DNA of 64,000 nucleotides from Flavobacterium sp. ACN2 (GCF_002303885.1 NZ_MRCM01000006.1:208522-272521); one strand, 5' to 3'. Positions 1-9,560 are shown, counted from the stretch's first letter. Notes: generated from the sequence alone by a model not told the origin. Made by a program: numbers and translations.

Positions 1-35
1 ACTGTCCTCTATGTTTTTGTAACCCTAATAGTGAG

Positions 36-1151
36 ATGCAAAAACGTAACAATTATACCGAAATAGAAGACTTCTTAGCTGATGAATCTTTTCAATTATG
101 GATTTTGTCCAAGATTGATGAACAAGGCTGGGAAGAATGGACTCTCGAAAATCTTCAAAGAGCCAAACTTGTTGAAGATGCAAGGCTTGTACTGTTGGCA
201 ATGCGAGTTCCAGAATCTAACTTATCTTCAAATGAAGTTCATGAAGCCTTGAAGGAAACTTGGCGTAAGATTGAACAAAGAGAAGAACTTTCTCAGCAAA
301 CTTCAAAAATCAAAAAATTAAAAGTACAGAGATACTGGATTAGCGGTGTTGCAGCTGCTATTTTGGTAGGTGTTTTTTCTGTATGGTTTTTTAGAACTGA
401 ATGGACTGCAAATGATAATGTAGTTACTTACAACGAACTGGTTCAGGAAAATGATGAAGGTTTGGTAGAACAAACTAATAATACTGAAAAGTCTCAGACC
501 ATTACTTTATCTGACGGAAGTTCGGTCTTATTACAGCCTAATAGTAAATTAAGTTACCCTAAAATCTTTACCGGAAACGAAAGAAAGGTGTATTTATCCG
601 GCGAAGGTTTCTTTGAAATTAGTAAAAATCCTAAAAAGCCTTTTTTTGTTTATGCTAACGAAATTGTAACTCGAGTTGTGGGAACGAGCTTTAGAATAAA
701 AGCTTATCCAGATCAGCAAAATGTTGAAGTTCTTGTTCGCACCGGTAAAGTAAAGGTAAAATCGAATGATTTAGTTCGAAGTAACGAAAACAAAGAAATT
801 GTGCTACTTCCAAATCAGGCACTTCGATTTGCTCGTAAAGAATTGGTTTTTAATAAAATAACCAATATTACGCAAGATCCGATTTTAGTGAGCAGTGTGC
901 GAAATATCGAGCAATTAAGCTTTGAGTTTACAGATATTCCTGTGGCACAAATACTTGAAACTATAGAGCAAGCTTATTTAGTAGATATTGATTTTCCTCA
1001 CGACAAATTGAAAGACTGCCGATTAACCACTTCATTAAGCGATCAGCCGTTGGCCGAAAAGCTGAAAATAATCTGCAAAAGCATCGGTAATGATACCAAT
1101 TATGAAATGAATGGAAATCAGATTGTAATTACGACTTCTGGCTGTAACTAG
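36..1151 (+). CDS. FecR-family anti-sigma factor
   Basis: This is an inner-membrane anti-sigma factor of the FecR type, which relays a signal from an outer-membrane transporter to a partner ECF sigma factor. A cytoplasmic N-terminal part (residues 1-95) is followed by one membrane span at about 100-119, a periplasmic FecR domain at about 155-240 (with the segments ITLSDGSSVLL and FFEISKNPKKPFFV), and a C-terminal DUF4974/STN-like region at about 300-368. The 371-residue length is normal for Bacteroidetes FecR. The matching sigma factor would be expected just upstream, outside the window. The SusC homologue that follows carries an STN domain, the usual contact for FecR, which supports a sigma/FecR/SusC circuit. 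The family is clear; the signal is unknown. Confidence 0.93.
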   Translation: MQKRNNYTEIEDFLADESFQLWILSKIDEQGWEEWTLENLQRAKLVEDARLVLLAMRVPESNLSSNEVHEALKETWRKIEQREELSQQTSKIKKLKVQRYWISGVAAAILVGVFSVWFFRTEWTANDNVVTYNELVQENDEGLVEQTNNTEKSQTITLSDGSSVLLQPNSKLSYPKIFTGNERKVYLSGEGFFEISKNPKKPFFVYANEIVTRVVGTSFRIKAYPDQQNVEVLVRTGKVKVKSNDLVRSNENKEIVLLPNQALRFARKELVFNKITNITQDPILVSSVRNIEQLSFEFTDIPVAQILETIEQAYLVDIDFPHDKLKDCRLTTSLSDQPLAEKLKIICKSIGNDTNYEMNGNQIVITTSGCN

Positions 1152-1258
1152 AATTCTTAATTCAATTAAAATAAAAAGAAAAACATCCAAAATTTTAACT
1201 AATTCAAAAACTAAAAAATAATTTGTAATTGCCTATGTAAAAAATGAATGCATAAAAA

Positions 1259-1292
1259 AAGTGCCGAGAATGCTGTAACATTATCGACACTT
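1259..1292 (+). promoter_or_regulatory. Imperfect hairpin in susC 5' region
   Basis: In the 230-bp gap between fecR and susC, a 14-bp arm at 1259-1272 pairs with 1279-1292, with two mismatches and a 6-base loop. No U-run follows, so it is not an obvious terminator. It may be a 5' UTR structure or an operator for susC. I see no TAnnTTTG box in this gap, which fits transcription from an ECF-type promoter, but that is inference. Confidence 0.3.
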
Positions 1293-1381
1293 AAATCTGA
1301 ATAAATCACTCTCTGTAAAGGGTAATTTATGATGTTTCTTAAAATACACGCGAATAGTATTAATCAAAACAAACCAAAATT

Positions 1382-4300
1382 ATGAAAAAACCTGTTGTCA
1401 AGCAACGATTACTTCACCAAATCATGAAAATAACGCTGTTTCAGTTTGTGTTAGCGCTTGTGTTTTCAAGTGTTACTCTCGCAAATAATGTAAATGGGCA
1501 GAAAAAATTAGATACTAAAGTTACTATTACAGTTGATAATCTAACTTTAGACAATGCTTTATCAAAAATCGAAAAGTCTGCTCATGTAAAATTTTCCTAT
1601 AACTCAAGACTTCCTCAACTAGGAGAGAAGGTTAGTATAGAAGCAAACCAAGAAACTCTGTCGAGTGTACTTAGCAGAATATTGGTTCCTTTTAATATTA
1701 CTTTTTCAGAAGTAAGCAATCAGATTGTCCTTCAAAAGAATACGATTAATACTTTTTCTTATGGAAACAATCATGATTCTTTGTTTGAGATTTTGACTTT
1801 TGGACCCATTATTAAAGGAAAAGTTACAGACCAATCAGGAAGTCCGCTACCTGGCGCTACTGTAATGGCAAAAGGCACAAAAACAGCTGTCTTAACAGAT
1901 TTTGATGGAAATTTTACGATCGAAATGCCTGCAAATGTAGACCGTTTGCTTATTTCTTATGTAGGTATGGAGACAAAAGAAATTGGTATTGACAATACTT
2001 CTCCAACAGTTGTTTTAACCGAAGCTGGTCAGAACCTAAAAGAGGTTGTGGTTACTACTGGATACGAAAAAACTTCAAAAAGAACGTTTACTGGTGCTAT
2101 TAGTAAAATTTCGGGCACTGAATTAAAAATAGATGGTGTAGTTGACGTAAGCCGAATGATCGAAGGTAAAGCGGCTGGGGTTACCGTACAGAATGTTACA
2201 GGAACTTTTGGTACAGCTCCTAAAATTACCGTTCGTGGATCTTCTTCAATTTTTGGGGATACAAAGCCATTATGGGTTATTGATGGTGTTGTCCAAGAAG
2301 ATATTATCAATATGTCTTTTGCTGATTTGGCATCTGGAAATTCAGAGACATTATTAAGTTCATCTGTAGCAGGCTTAAGTGCAAACGATATTCAAAGTAT
2401 TGAAATTCTTAAAGATGCATCGGCTACGTCAATTTATGGTTCAAGATCGTTAAATGGAGTTGTTGTTGTAACAACAAAACAAGGACGTAGAGATTCTCCG
2501 TTAAAAATTAGCTACGGATTGGAACAGACTGTAAGAACAGTTCCAAATTATAGTCAATTTGATATTCTAAATTCTCAGGAATCTATGAGTATTTTTAAAG
2601 AGATGGAAGCTAAAGGATATTTGGATTTGCCAACTACTGTAAATGGAAGATATGGAGGCGCTTACAATATTTTAGGAAGAGCTATAAATACTTACAACCC
2701 TGAAACTGGAAATTATTTAGTTAATAATGATCCTGTTAGCCGTAATAATTTTTTGAAGAAATACGAACAAGCCAATACAGATTGGTTCAGCGTTTTGTTT
2801 AGACCATCTATTACGCAAAATCACTCTTTGAGTTTTTCTGGTGGAGGCAAAAACAATACATTTTATGCTTCATTGGGCTACTATACAGATCCAGGATGGA
2901 CTATTGCTGATGATGTAAAACAGATTTCTAGTAACATTAAAGGTACTTTTTATGTAAACGATAAATTAAATATAACCTTATCTACATTGGCTTCTATTAG
3001 AGATCAAGGTGCTCCAGGAAGTTATGAAAGTGAAAAAGATGTTGTTTTTGGTAAAGTAACCCGTGATTTTGATATCAACCCTTTTAATTATGTGTTGAAT
3101 ACAAGTAGAACTTTACGTCCGTATGACGATAATGGAAATTTGGAATACTACCGAAATAACTGGGCAAAAATGAACATCGTAAACGAATTGGCTAACAATT
3201 TCATGGAAATTGAGGTAAAAGACATTCGTTTTCAATTGGATTTAGATTATAAAATTAATCCGCATTTAACTTATAATTTAACAGGTTCAGCTCGTTATGC
3301 TAATACAAGCCGTGAGCATAAAATTTTAGAAGGTTCAAACGTTGTTGGTGCATACAGAGCAGGAACAGCAATTGGAGAAGATGGGGTAAACACATTGGTT
3401 AGAGATCAAAATATCTTTTTATACCAAGATCCAAACGATTTAACAGCTCCAAAAGAATCAGTCTTGCCAAATGGAGGATTCTTAAGAAAGTTTACAAACG
3501 ACATGACGTCTTACAATTTAAGAAATAGTGTTAGTTACAGAAATATATTTAGCGACAAGCACGAAGTAGAAGGTCTGTTTGGAACTGAAATGAGAGTTGT
3601 CGACAGAACTAGTGATCAATTTACAGCTGCGGGTTTGCAATACGATCGTGGTTTAACTGCTTTTACAGATCCGAGAATTATCGAAAAAATAATTAATGCT
3701 GGAGATTCATACTACGGTTTTAATGAAGAAAAAGAAAGAACAGTAGGTTTCTTTGGTAAGGTAGGTTATACTTATGATAGACGTTATACAGCTTCTGTTA
3801 CAGGACGTTATGATGGGTCTAATAGACAAGGAGATAGCGATTCGTCAAGATGGCTGCCAACTTACACTTTTAGTGGGAAATGGAATGTGGCTGAAGAAAG
3901 CTTCATGAAAGATGTACAATCAGTAAATACTTTAGCAGTAAGAGCTTCGTATGGTTTAACAGCTACAGCAGGACCAGCAACAAACTCTTTGGCGATTTAC
4001 AAAAGTGCCATTACAGATCGTTTCGGACTTGATGATAGAGAATCAGGAATTAGAATTGAAGAGCTTCAAAACGGAAATTTGACTTGGGAAAAACAGTTTG
4101 AAACAAATATCGGACTTGATCTTGGAATGTTTAATAACAGAGTGCAGCTTACAACAGACGTTTACCGTCGTAAAGCTTTTGATCTTGTAGATTATGTAAT
4201 TACTTCTGGTATTGGCGGACAAAGAATTAGACAAGGTAACAATGCCGATATGGAGACTAAAGGTTTGGAGGTTGGTATTACAACTAAAAACATTAATGGT

Positions 4301-5107
4301 AAAGATTTTAAATGGTCTACAAACCTTAATTTTTCTGTTTATCATCAAGAGATTACAAAATTGCAGAACACGCCAACGGCATTCGATTTAGTTGATTCAA
4401 ACGGAGGAAATACGGTTGGACATCCAAGAAATTCATTGTACTCTTACCAATTTACAGGTTTGAACAACCAAGGTCTTCCTACGTTTATATTGCAAGACGG
4501 AGCAGAGAATAACATTACAGATGCTAATTTTCAGGATAATTTAAATGTTACTAAATATTTGAAATATGAAGGATCAATCGAGCCTAATAAATCATTTGGT
4601 TTTGCCAATACATTTACATACAAAAACTTGTCTCTGTACATATTCTTTGTAGGTTCAGGAGGAAATAAAGTTCGTTTAAATCCTGTATACGATAGTACTT
4701 ACGATGATTTAACAGTGTTTACAAAAGACTTTACAAACCGTTGGATTAATCCTGGTGATGAAAATTATACCAATGTTCCAGTTATTGCAGACAGACGTTT
4801 AAATGCTAATTATGGCGGAGACCGTACCTTGGCAAGAGCTTATAATACGTATAATTATTCTGATGTTCGTATTGCAGATGGAGATTTTGTCAGATTAAAA
4901 AATATATCATTAAGCTGGGAATTTCCTGCTGATTTTAAAAAGAAAATCGGTGTGAGCACTTTTACATTAAAAGGCTCAGCGGTAAATCCTTGGTTAGTTT
5001 ATTCTGATAAAAGATTAAATGGACAAGATCCTGAGTTTCGTAATTCTGGAGGAGTTGCTTTTCCTGTAACAACTCAATACACATTTACTTTAAACCTTTC
5101 ATTATAA
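1382..5107 (+). CDS. SusC/RagA TonB-dependent outer membrane transporter with STN domain
   Basis: This outer-membrane transporter imports a ligand captured by the SusD partner, using TonB energy. A signal sequence ends near residue 40. It is followed by an STN (secretin/TonB N-terminus) domain at about 42-118, a carboxypeptidase-regulatory-like domain at about 143-215 (IKGKVTDQSGSPLPGATV), a TonB-box-like stretch at 219-230 (LKEVVVTTGYEK), a plug, and a 22-strand-type barrel to the end. The 1241-residue length is normal for STN-containing SusC proteins. The STN domain links it to the upstream FecR. susD starts 11 bases after the stop, so the two are co-transcribed. The substrate cannot be read from sequence; the linked metallohydrolase hints at a peptide or a modified ligand. 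Confidence 0.95.
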   Translation: MKKPVVKQRLLHQIMKITLFQFVLALVFSSVTLANNVNGQKKLDTKVTITVDNLTLDNALSKIEKSAHVKFSYNSRLPQLGEKVSIEANQETLSSVLSRILVPFNITFSEVSNQIVLQKNTINTFSYGNNHDSLFEILTFGPIIKGKVTDQSGSPLPGATVMAKGTKTAVLTDFDGNFTIEMPANVDRLLISYVGMETKEIGIDNTSPTVVLTEAGQNLKEVVVTTGYEKTSKRTFTGAISKISGTELKIDGVVDVSRMIEGKAAGVTVQNVTGTFGTAPKITVRGSSSIFGDTKPLWVIDGVVQEDIINMSFADLASGNSETLLSSSVAGLSANDIQSIEILKDASATSIYGSRSLNGVVVVTTKQGRRDSPLKISYGLEQTVRTVPNYSQFDILNSQESMSIFKEMEAKGYLDLPTTVNGRYGGAYNILGRAINTYNPETGNYLVNNDPVSRNNFLKKYEQANTDWFSVLFRPSITQNHSLSFSGGGKNNTFYASLGYYTDPGWTIADDVKQISSNIKGTFYVNDKLNITLSTLASIRDQGAPGSYESEKDVVFGKVTRDFDINPFNYVLNTSRTLRPYDDNGNLEYYRNNWAKMNIVNELANNFMEIEVKDIRFQLDLDYKINPHLTYNLTGSARYANTSREHKILEGSNVVGAYRAGTAIGEDGVNTLVRDQNIFLYQDPNDLTAPKESVLPNGGFLRKFTNDMTSYNLRNSVSYRNIFSDKHEVEGLFGTEMRVVDRTSDQFTAAGLQYDRGLTAFTDPRIIEKIINAGDSYYGFNEEKERTVGFFGKVGYTYDRRYTASVTGRYDGSNRQGDSDSSRWLPTYTFSGKWNVAEESFMKDVQSVNTLAVRASYGLTATAGPATNSLAIYKSAITDRFGLDDRESGIRIEELQNGNLTWEKQFETNIGLDLGMFNNRVQLTTDVYRRKAFDLVDYVITSGIGGQRIRQGNNADMETKGLEVGITTKNINGKDFKWSTNLNFSVYHQEITKLQNTPTAFDLVDSNGGNTVGHPRNSLYSYQFTGLNNQGLPTFILQDGAENNITDANFQDNLNVTKYLKYEGSIEPNKSFGFANTFTYKNLSLYIFFVGSGGNKVRLNPVYDSTYDDLTVFTKDFTNRWINPGDENYTNVPVIADRRLNANYGGDRTLARAYNTYNYSDVRIADGDFVRLKNISLSWEFPADFKKKIGVSTFTLKGSAVNPWLVYSDKRLNGQDPEFRNSGGVAFPVTTQYTFTLNLSL

Positions 5108-5118
5108 TAGTCAAAATC

Positions 5119-6594
5119 ATGAAAAACTTAAAAATAGCATTATCCCTATTAATACTTATTTGTATTACTAGCTGCGATGATTTCTTGTCGGAGAAACCAG
5201 ATAATAGAACCGAAATTGATACGCCAGAAAAAATAAAAGAATTATTAGTAGAAGCTTATCCTCAAATGAGTTATTTCGAGATTGCTGAAACTATGTCTGA
5301 TAATGTTTTTGATAGTGGATTAGCTACAACATTAGTAAGAAACGAGCAAAACTACAATTGGGAAATTAATACAGAAGCTACTGATATTGATACTCAAGCG
5401 TATTACTGGGATGCTTGTTATAGGGCAATTGCACACGCAAACAAAGCATTGGAGGCAATAGAAGAGTTGGGAAGTCCGGCAAGCTTAAATCCGCAAAAAG
5501 GTGAAGCTTTGATGGCGAGAGCTTATTCTCATTTTATGTTGGTTTCACTATGGTCAAAACGTTACAATCCAGCAACTGCAGATACAGATTTAGGGGTTCC
5601 GTATGTAACAAAACCAGAAACGGAATTGATAACAAAATATAAGAGAAATACACTTGCTGAAGTATATGCTTTTCTTGAAAAAGATATTGAAGAAGGTTTA
5701 AAGTACGTGACAAACGATTATAAAGAACCAAAATTTCACTTTAATGTAGCGGCTTCAAAAGCTTTTGCCAGCAGATTTTATTTAGTAAAAGGAAATTGGG
5801 ATAAAGTAATTGAATTGTCTAATGACTTAGGTTCTAGACCCTCAGCAATAAGAGATTTTTCAGTTTACGAACCTTTAAGTGTAGAAGATCAGCAGTTAAA
5901 ATACGGAGCGAGTGATGTTGGAACCAATCTTTTGATCGTTTCTGCAAATACGATCGTAAGTAGAGTATACCATTTAAATCGTTTTAATTTATCAGGTTTA
6001 CGTCGTCCAGAAATCTTTGGAACAAGCACAAATCTTTTCGGAAAAGCGTACTATTATAATTTTTATTCTTCAAACGGAAGTATCACATTGTTCTTGCCTA
6101 AGTTTTATGAATACTTTAAATATTCTAACGTAACAGCCGGAATTGGAGATCCTTATGTTGCTGAAGTATTATTAAGCAACGATGAGTTTTTCTTAAACAG
6201 AATCGAAGCGCATGTAATGAAAGGAGATATCGCTACAGCTACTGGAGAATTAGAATATTTCTTAGCAACAAGAACTCCAACATACAATCCGACAACAGAT
6301 AAATTGACTGAGGCTAGAGTAGTGGCTAAATTCCCTGTAATTGCAGACGAATATACGCCATTCTATACAATGACTCCAGTGCAGACCTCTTATGTAAAAG
6401 CAATTGCAGAAACAAGAAGAAGAGATTTTATACACGAAGGACTTAGATGGTTTGATATTAAACGTTTTAACCTAGTAGTTAGACACGAGACATCAAACAA
6501 ACCAGCTAATATTTTAGTAAAAGACGATAACAGAAGAGCATTGCAAATTCCGTTGCACGCTTCAAGCACTGGTATCGAACTAAATCCTAGATAA
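5119..6594 (+). CDS. SusD/RagB-family surface lipoprotein
   Basis: This is a nutrient-binding lipoprotein that forms the lid of the SusC transporter on the cell surface. The signal peptide ends in a lipobox with the lipidated cysteine at residue 19 (CITSCDDF). The helical TPR-like SusD fold is indicated by segments such as YWDACYRAIAHANKALEAI and by the C-terminal motif around RRRDFIHEGLRWFDIKRF, which is highly typical of SusD. The 491-residue length is usual. The gene sits 11 bases after susC and 8 bases before the metallohydrolase gene, so it lies in the middle of one operon. The identification is secure; ligand specificity is not determinable. Confidence 0.95.
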   Translation: MKNLKIALSLLILICITSCDDFLSEKPDNRTEIDTPEKIKELLVEAYPQMSYFEIAETMSDNVFDSGLATTLVRNEQNYNWEINTEATDIDTQAYYWDACYRAIAHANKALEAIEELGSPASLNPQKGEALMARAYSHFMLVSLWSKRYNPATADTDLGVPYVTKPETELITKYKRNTLAEVYAFLEKDIEEGLKYVTNDYKEPKFHFNVAASKAFASRFYLVKGNWDKVIELSNDLGSRPSAIRDFSVYEPLSVEDQQLKYGASDVGTNLLIVSANTIVSRVYHLNRFNLSGLRRPEIFGTSTNLFGKAYYYNFYSSNGSITLFLPKFYEYFKYSNVTAGIGDPYVAEVLLSNDEFFLNRIEAHVMKGDIATATGELEYFLATRTPTYNPTTDKLTEARVVAKFPVIADEYTPFYTMTPVQTSYVKAIAETRRRDFIHEGLRWFDIKRFNLVVRHETSNKPANILVKDDNRRALQIPLHASSTGIELNPR

Positions 6595-6602
6595 TCTTAA
6601 AA

Positions 6603-7469
6603 ATGAAAATTATGAAATTATTAAAATATAATAAAATTGCGGTTTTAGCTCTAGTTTCGATAACTCTATTTTCATGTGGAGGCGATGACTTGCCTGGAGA
6701 AAGCCAATTAGATTTTACACAACCAGAGAAAACAAGTTTAGATAATTGGATTGACGCTACTTATTTAAATTCATACAACATTAATGTTCAGTATAAATGG
6801 AACCAAAACACGGTAGACAACAGTCGTTATTTATTCCCACCTGAAGTTGATAAAGTAAAACCTGCTCTTGAAATAGTTGAAACAATTTGGCTAAAAAGTT
6901 ATGCCGCAATTGGAGGTCCAGATTTTGTAAAGAAAATTGCTCCAAGAGAAATTGTTTTGGTTGGAGGAGTTAATTTAAACAGTGTTGGAACTAAAACTTT
7001 AGGTTTGGCTGAAGGAGGGCAGAGAGTTACTTTGTTTGAAACAGATTATATCGATAAATCGGATCGCGAAAACGTAGCGCAGTTTATACATACAATTCAG
7101 CACGAATACATTCATATTTTAAATCAGAACAAACCTTTTGACGAAAAAACTTGGAAAACGCTTACACCGGGAGGTTATACTGCAGATTGGTACAATTTTG
7201 AAATTGAAGAATCAAATGAGCTTGGATTTATTACAAGTTATGCAAGATCAAATATTAACGAAGATTTTGCAGAAACTGCAGCAATGATTCTAATTTATAC
7301 AAAAGCAGAATACGCGGCATTTTTGGATGGTATTGAAAATCCTTTTGCTCTTCAGGCTTTAAAATCAAAAGAAGCTATTGTGGTTAAGTATTTCAAAGAA
7401 GCATTCAACATGGATTTTTATGCTTTAAGAGATGAAGCAGAAAAGAATACAACATCTGTAATAAATTAA
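6603..7469 (+). CDS. Substrate-import-associated zinc metallohydrolase lipoprotein
   Basis: This lipoprotein has a zinc metallohydrolase motif, HEYIH, at residues 167-171 and a candidate third ligand in NEDFAE at 219-224. The lipobox cysteine is residue 25 (LFSCGGDD), or 22 if translation begins at the second methionine (6612). It matches the family of HExxH lipoproteins encoded next to SusC/SusD pairs. The likely role is to process a peptide or other ligand at the cell surface before import. It lies 8 bases after susD and 10 before the DUF4302 gene. The 288-residue length is typical. The actual substrate is unknown, so the hydrolase function is inferred from motif and context. Confidence 0.88.
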   Translation: MKIMKLLKYNKIAVLALVSITLFSCGGDDLPGESQLDFTQPEKTSLDNWIDATYLNSYNINVQYKWNQNTVDNSRYLFPPEVDKVKPALEIVETIWLKSYAAIGGPDFVKKIAPREIVLVGGVNLNSVGTKTLGLAEGGQRVTLFETDYIDKSDRENVAQFIHTIQHEYIHILNQNKPFDEKTWKTLTPGGYTADWYNFEIEESNELGFITSYARSNINEDFAETAAMILIYTKAEYAAFLDGIENPFALQALKSKEAIVVKYFKEAFNMDFYALRDEAEKNTTSVIN

Positions 7470-7479
7470 AACAAGCATT

Positions 7480-8826
7480 ATGAAAATGAAACAACTATAT
7501 AAATACTTATTTGCAGCTGTTTTAATACTGCAATTGATCGCCTGTAATAATAATACAGATGCAGAACAACTTTTTAATGATACGCCTACCGCTCGATTAA
7601 ATAAGCAAAAAACAGAGTTAAGCGAAGCATTGCTTTCATCTCAATACGGGTGGAAAGCGGTTTATTTTACAGATAATACAGTTTTAGGAGGATATACTCA
7701 TTTATTTAGATTTGCTGACGATGGAACTGTGCAAATGGCATCAGATTTTGATACTGATACAGCTACTTATAAAAGTGAATACGCAATTCAAGTAGGAAGC
7801 ACGGTGAGTTTAACTTTTACTACAAAAAATAGAATTCATCTTTTATCAGATTCAGACAATTATCCCATTCCAGCATTGAGAGCAAAAGGTTATTTAGGAG
7901 ATTTTCAATTTTTGTACTATGGACAAGAAAATGGAGAAATCATTTTTAAAACCAACAGAAGCAATCAAGAATTACGTTTTGTAAAAGCGACTGCAGAAGA
8001 TTGGACAGAATTGCCTAAAAATCTTCTCATGGAAAAGAATGTTATTGGAGGAGAAGAAAGACCGCTTTTTAGACTATTAGAAACAAATGATGGTACAACT
8101 ACGCATAAATTCGATTTTTCATTTACAGCAGTAACGCGCTTTGCAAACTCAAATTCTATTGAAAACGGTTACTCTGTAAGCTATAACATGGGAATAGGAT
8201 ATTCTCCAACAGGAATTGTAGTAAGTCCAGCAGTTGAAGTAGGCGGGCAAAAATTATCAAATTTTGTTTATAACGATACTGATGGAAGTTTTACTGCAAC
8301 AGGAACAGGTGGCGTATCTGCAGTTATAAAGTATACTGACAAACCTTTAGTTCTTACAGACGATTATAAACTATTGCTTCCAGGTAAACCGTTAGCTTGG
8401 TTTGGATTCTTTGTAGACGATTACACAATCGATTCTCCAGCAAACTCATCATTATTTTACGCTGAACTAGAAAAAGTAAACGCATCGTTGCCGGCTGGAC
8501 AAAGTATCGCATCTATTGAAATCTATAGCAATCATGCTATTGGAACTTTTATTTATTACACTTTTGTCGGAAGATCTCCTTTACAGCATCATGTTACTAT
8601 TGAAGAAGACGCAGCAGGTAAGAAAATGATTTTGAAACATAAATCATGGAACGGAAATACTACCGTAGCGACACCATTCTTCTTGGCAAGTATTGATAAA
8701 TACTTCATGGATCCGCAAGGAATTTATGTAAAAGCAGAAAGTTTCAGATTATTCTACTCAGATCCTGTTTACACATTTACAAGCGCGTCAAGTCCGTTTA
8801 GAATGACAACTTGGAAACTTAATTAA
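7480..8826 (+). CDS. DUF4302-family lipoprotein
   Basis: This is a secreted lipoprotein of the DUF4302 type, a family found with SusC/SusD and HExxH lipoproteins in Bacteroidetes. The lipobox cysteine is residue 22 (LQLIACNNN). The mature protein is rich in beta-strand-forming sequence and has no catalytic motif I recognise. The 448-residue length fits the family. Being the last gene of the FecR-SusC-SusD operon and directly followed by a strong hairpin, it is probably a surface accessory binding protein. Its biochemical function is unknown. Confidence 0.82.
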   Translation: MKMKQLYKYLFAAVLILQLIACNNNTDAEQLFNDTPTARLNKQKTELSEALLSSQYGWKAVYFTDNTVLGGYTHLFRFADDGTVQMASDFDTDTATYKSEYAIQVGSTVSLTFTTKNRIHLLSDSDNYPIPALRAKGYLGDFQFLYYGQENGEIIFKTNRSNQELRFVKATAEDWTELPKNLLMEKNVIGGEERPLFRLLETNDGTTTHKFDFSFTAVTRFANSNSIENGYSVSYNMGIGYSPTGIVVSPAVEVGGQKLSNFVYNDTDGSFTATGTGGVSAVIKYTDKPLVLTDDYKLLLPGKPLAWFGFFVDDYTIDSPANSSLFYAELEKVNASLPAGQSIASIEIYSNHAIGTFIYYTFVGRSPLQHHVTIEEDAAGKKMILKHKSWNGNTTVATPFFLASIDKYFMDPQGIYVKAESFRLFYSDPVYTFTSASSPFRMTTWKLN

Positions 8827-8832
8827 TTTTAA

Positions 8833-8860
8833 AGAGCAGCTCATTTTTTTGAGCTGCTCT
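8833..8860 (+). terminator. Hairpin ending the SusCD operon
   Basis: An 11-bp perfect stem (8833-8843 with 8850-8860) encloses a T-rich loop just after the DUF4302 stop codon. It lacks a U-tract on the + side, so termination may be weak, but the position fits the end of the operon. A related hairpin sharing the core AGCTCA/TGAGCT lies at 9202-9227. Confidence 0.6.
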
Positions 8861-8912
8861 TATCTAGCATAATTTCTGAATCAAGTATATAACTTCTTAA
8901 TTTATAGATATT

Positions 8913-9086
8913 ATGATTAAAAAAATAATTACACCTGCAACTATAGCAATATTCTTTTGGCTAATAGGGCTACTTATTGTAAATGAATACTATTATCCAT
9001 ATTTAAGACCTTATTTATATCTGTCCATAGTAATAGCGATTGCGTGTGTAGTCATGAATAAGATTAATGAAGATAATGACGAATAA
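8913..9086 (+). CDS. Small two-span membrane peptide, unknown
   Basis: This is a 57-codon ORF with an ATG start and TAA stop. Two hydrophobic segments (about residues 8-23 and 35-48) are separated by the aromatic turn YYYPYLRPY and followed by the acidic tail NKINEDNDE. The residue pattern (lysines before the first span, charged tail after the second) looks like a genuine small membrane protein and not random AT-rich translation. It stands alone between two hairpins and has no clear promoter. I do not recognise the family. A spurious ORF remains possible. Confidence 0.5.
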   Translation: MIKKIITPATIAIFFWLIGLLIVNEYYYPYLRPYLYLSIVIAIACVVMNKINEDNDE

Positions 9087-9201
9087 AGACTGCCAATGAA
9101 TTTTAAGGATGCAAAACAATATAGTATTGATACAATTGTATTTTTTAAAATGTGGCAAAATCATATTTAAGATTTTTAGTTTTGTTTTTTTATTTTGGGG
9201 G

Positions 9202-9236
9202 AAACAGCTCATTTTTATGAGCTGTTTTTTGTTTTT
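9202..9236 (+). terminator. Intrinsic terminator after the small membrane ORF
   Basis: A 10- to 11-bp stem (9202-9211 with 9218-9227) is followed by a run rich in T to 9236. It lies 115 bases after the 57-codon ORF and before the leader-type peptide gene, separating two short transcripts. Confidence 0.7.
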
Positions 9237-9371
9237 TAAGTTTAATCTTTCTTTATGTAAATTTATTATACTTTTTTTCTTATATTTAAAGCTGAAATTA
9301 ATTTTTCATGTCTGAAAACTCAACAGACCATAAAGGATTGAGTGTGCCAAAAAAACAAAGAACAAATAATT

Positions 9372-9560
9372 ATGTTAAAATCAATTTTAAATTTTCAAGG
9401 GGTTGAGATTTTGAACCGCGAAGAGCAAAGAAGTATTAAAGCTGGAGAGTTAACTTGGGATTGTCAAACAGGAGATGGAGCCGTAATGGGGCAATACATT
9501 CATCCATGTATTGATCAGCCAGTTGAGATTATTCCAGCTCCAGAATTTGATTTGCCTTAA
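9372..9560 (+). CDS. Orphan peptide with double-glycine-like leader
   Basis: This is a 62-residue peptide. The start MLKSILNFQG and the run LNREEQRSIKAG (residues 14-25) resemble the ComC/bacteriocin-type leaders of Bacteroidetes small secreted peptides (EQ.SI.GG), which C39-peptidase ABC transporters cleave after the GG or GA pair. Here the pair is AG at 24-25. The remainder, about 37 residues, is acidic, has two cysteines (DCQTG and HPCID) and ends in PAPEFDLP. The ATG at 9372 is preferred over the upstream in-frame codon at 9342 because the leader begins there. A terminator follows closely. No transporter or modification gene is nearby, so the export route and activity are unknown. Confidence 0.68.
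   Translation: MLKSILNFQGVEILNREEQRSIKAGELTWDCQTGDGAVMGQYIHPCIDQPVEIIPAPEFDLP

Noticed and set aside
9109..9315. 68-codon hydrophobic ORF
   Set aside because: It runs through the terminator hairpin at 9202-9236 and consists of Phe/Leu/Ile from T-rich DNA.
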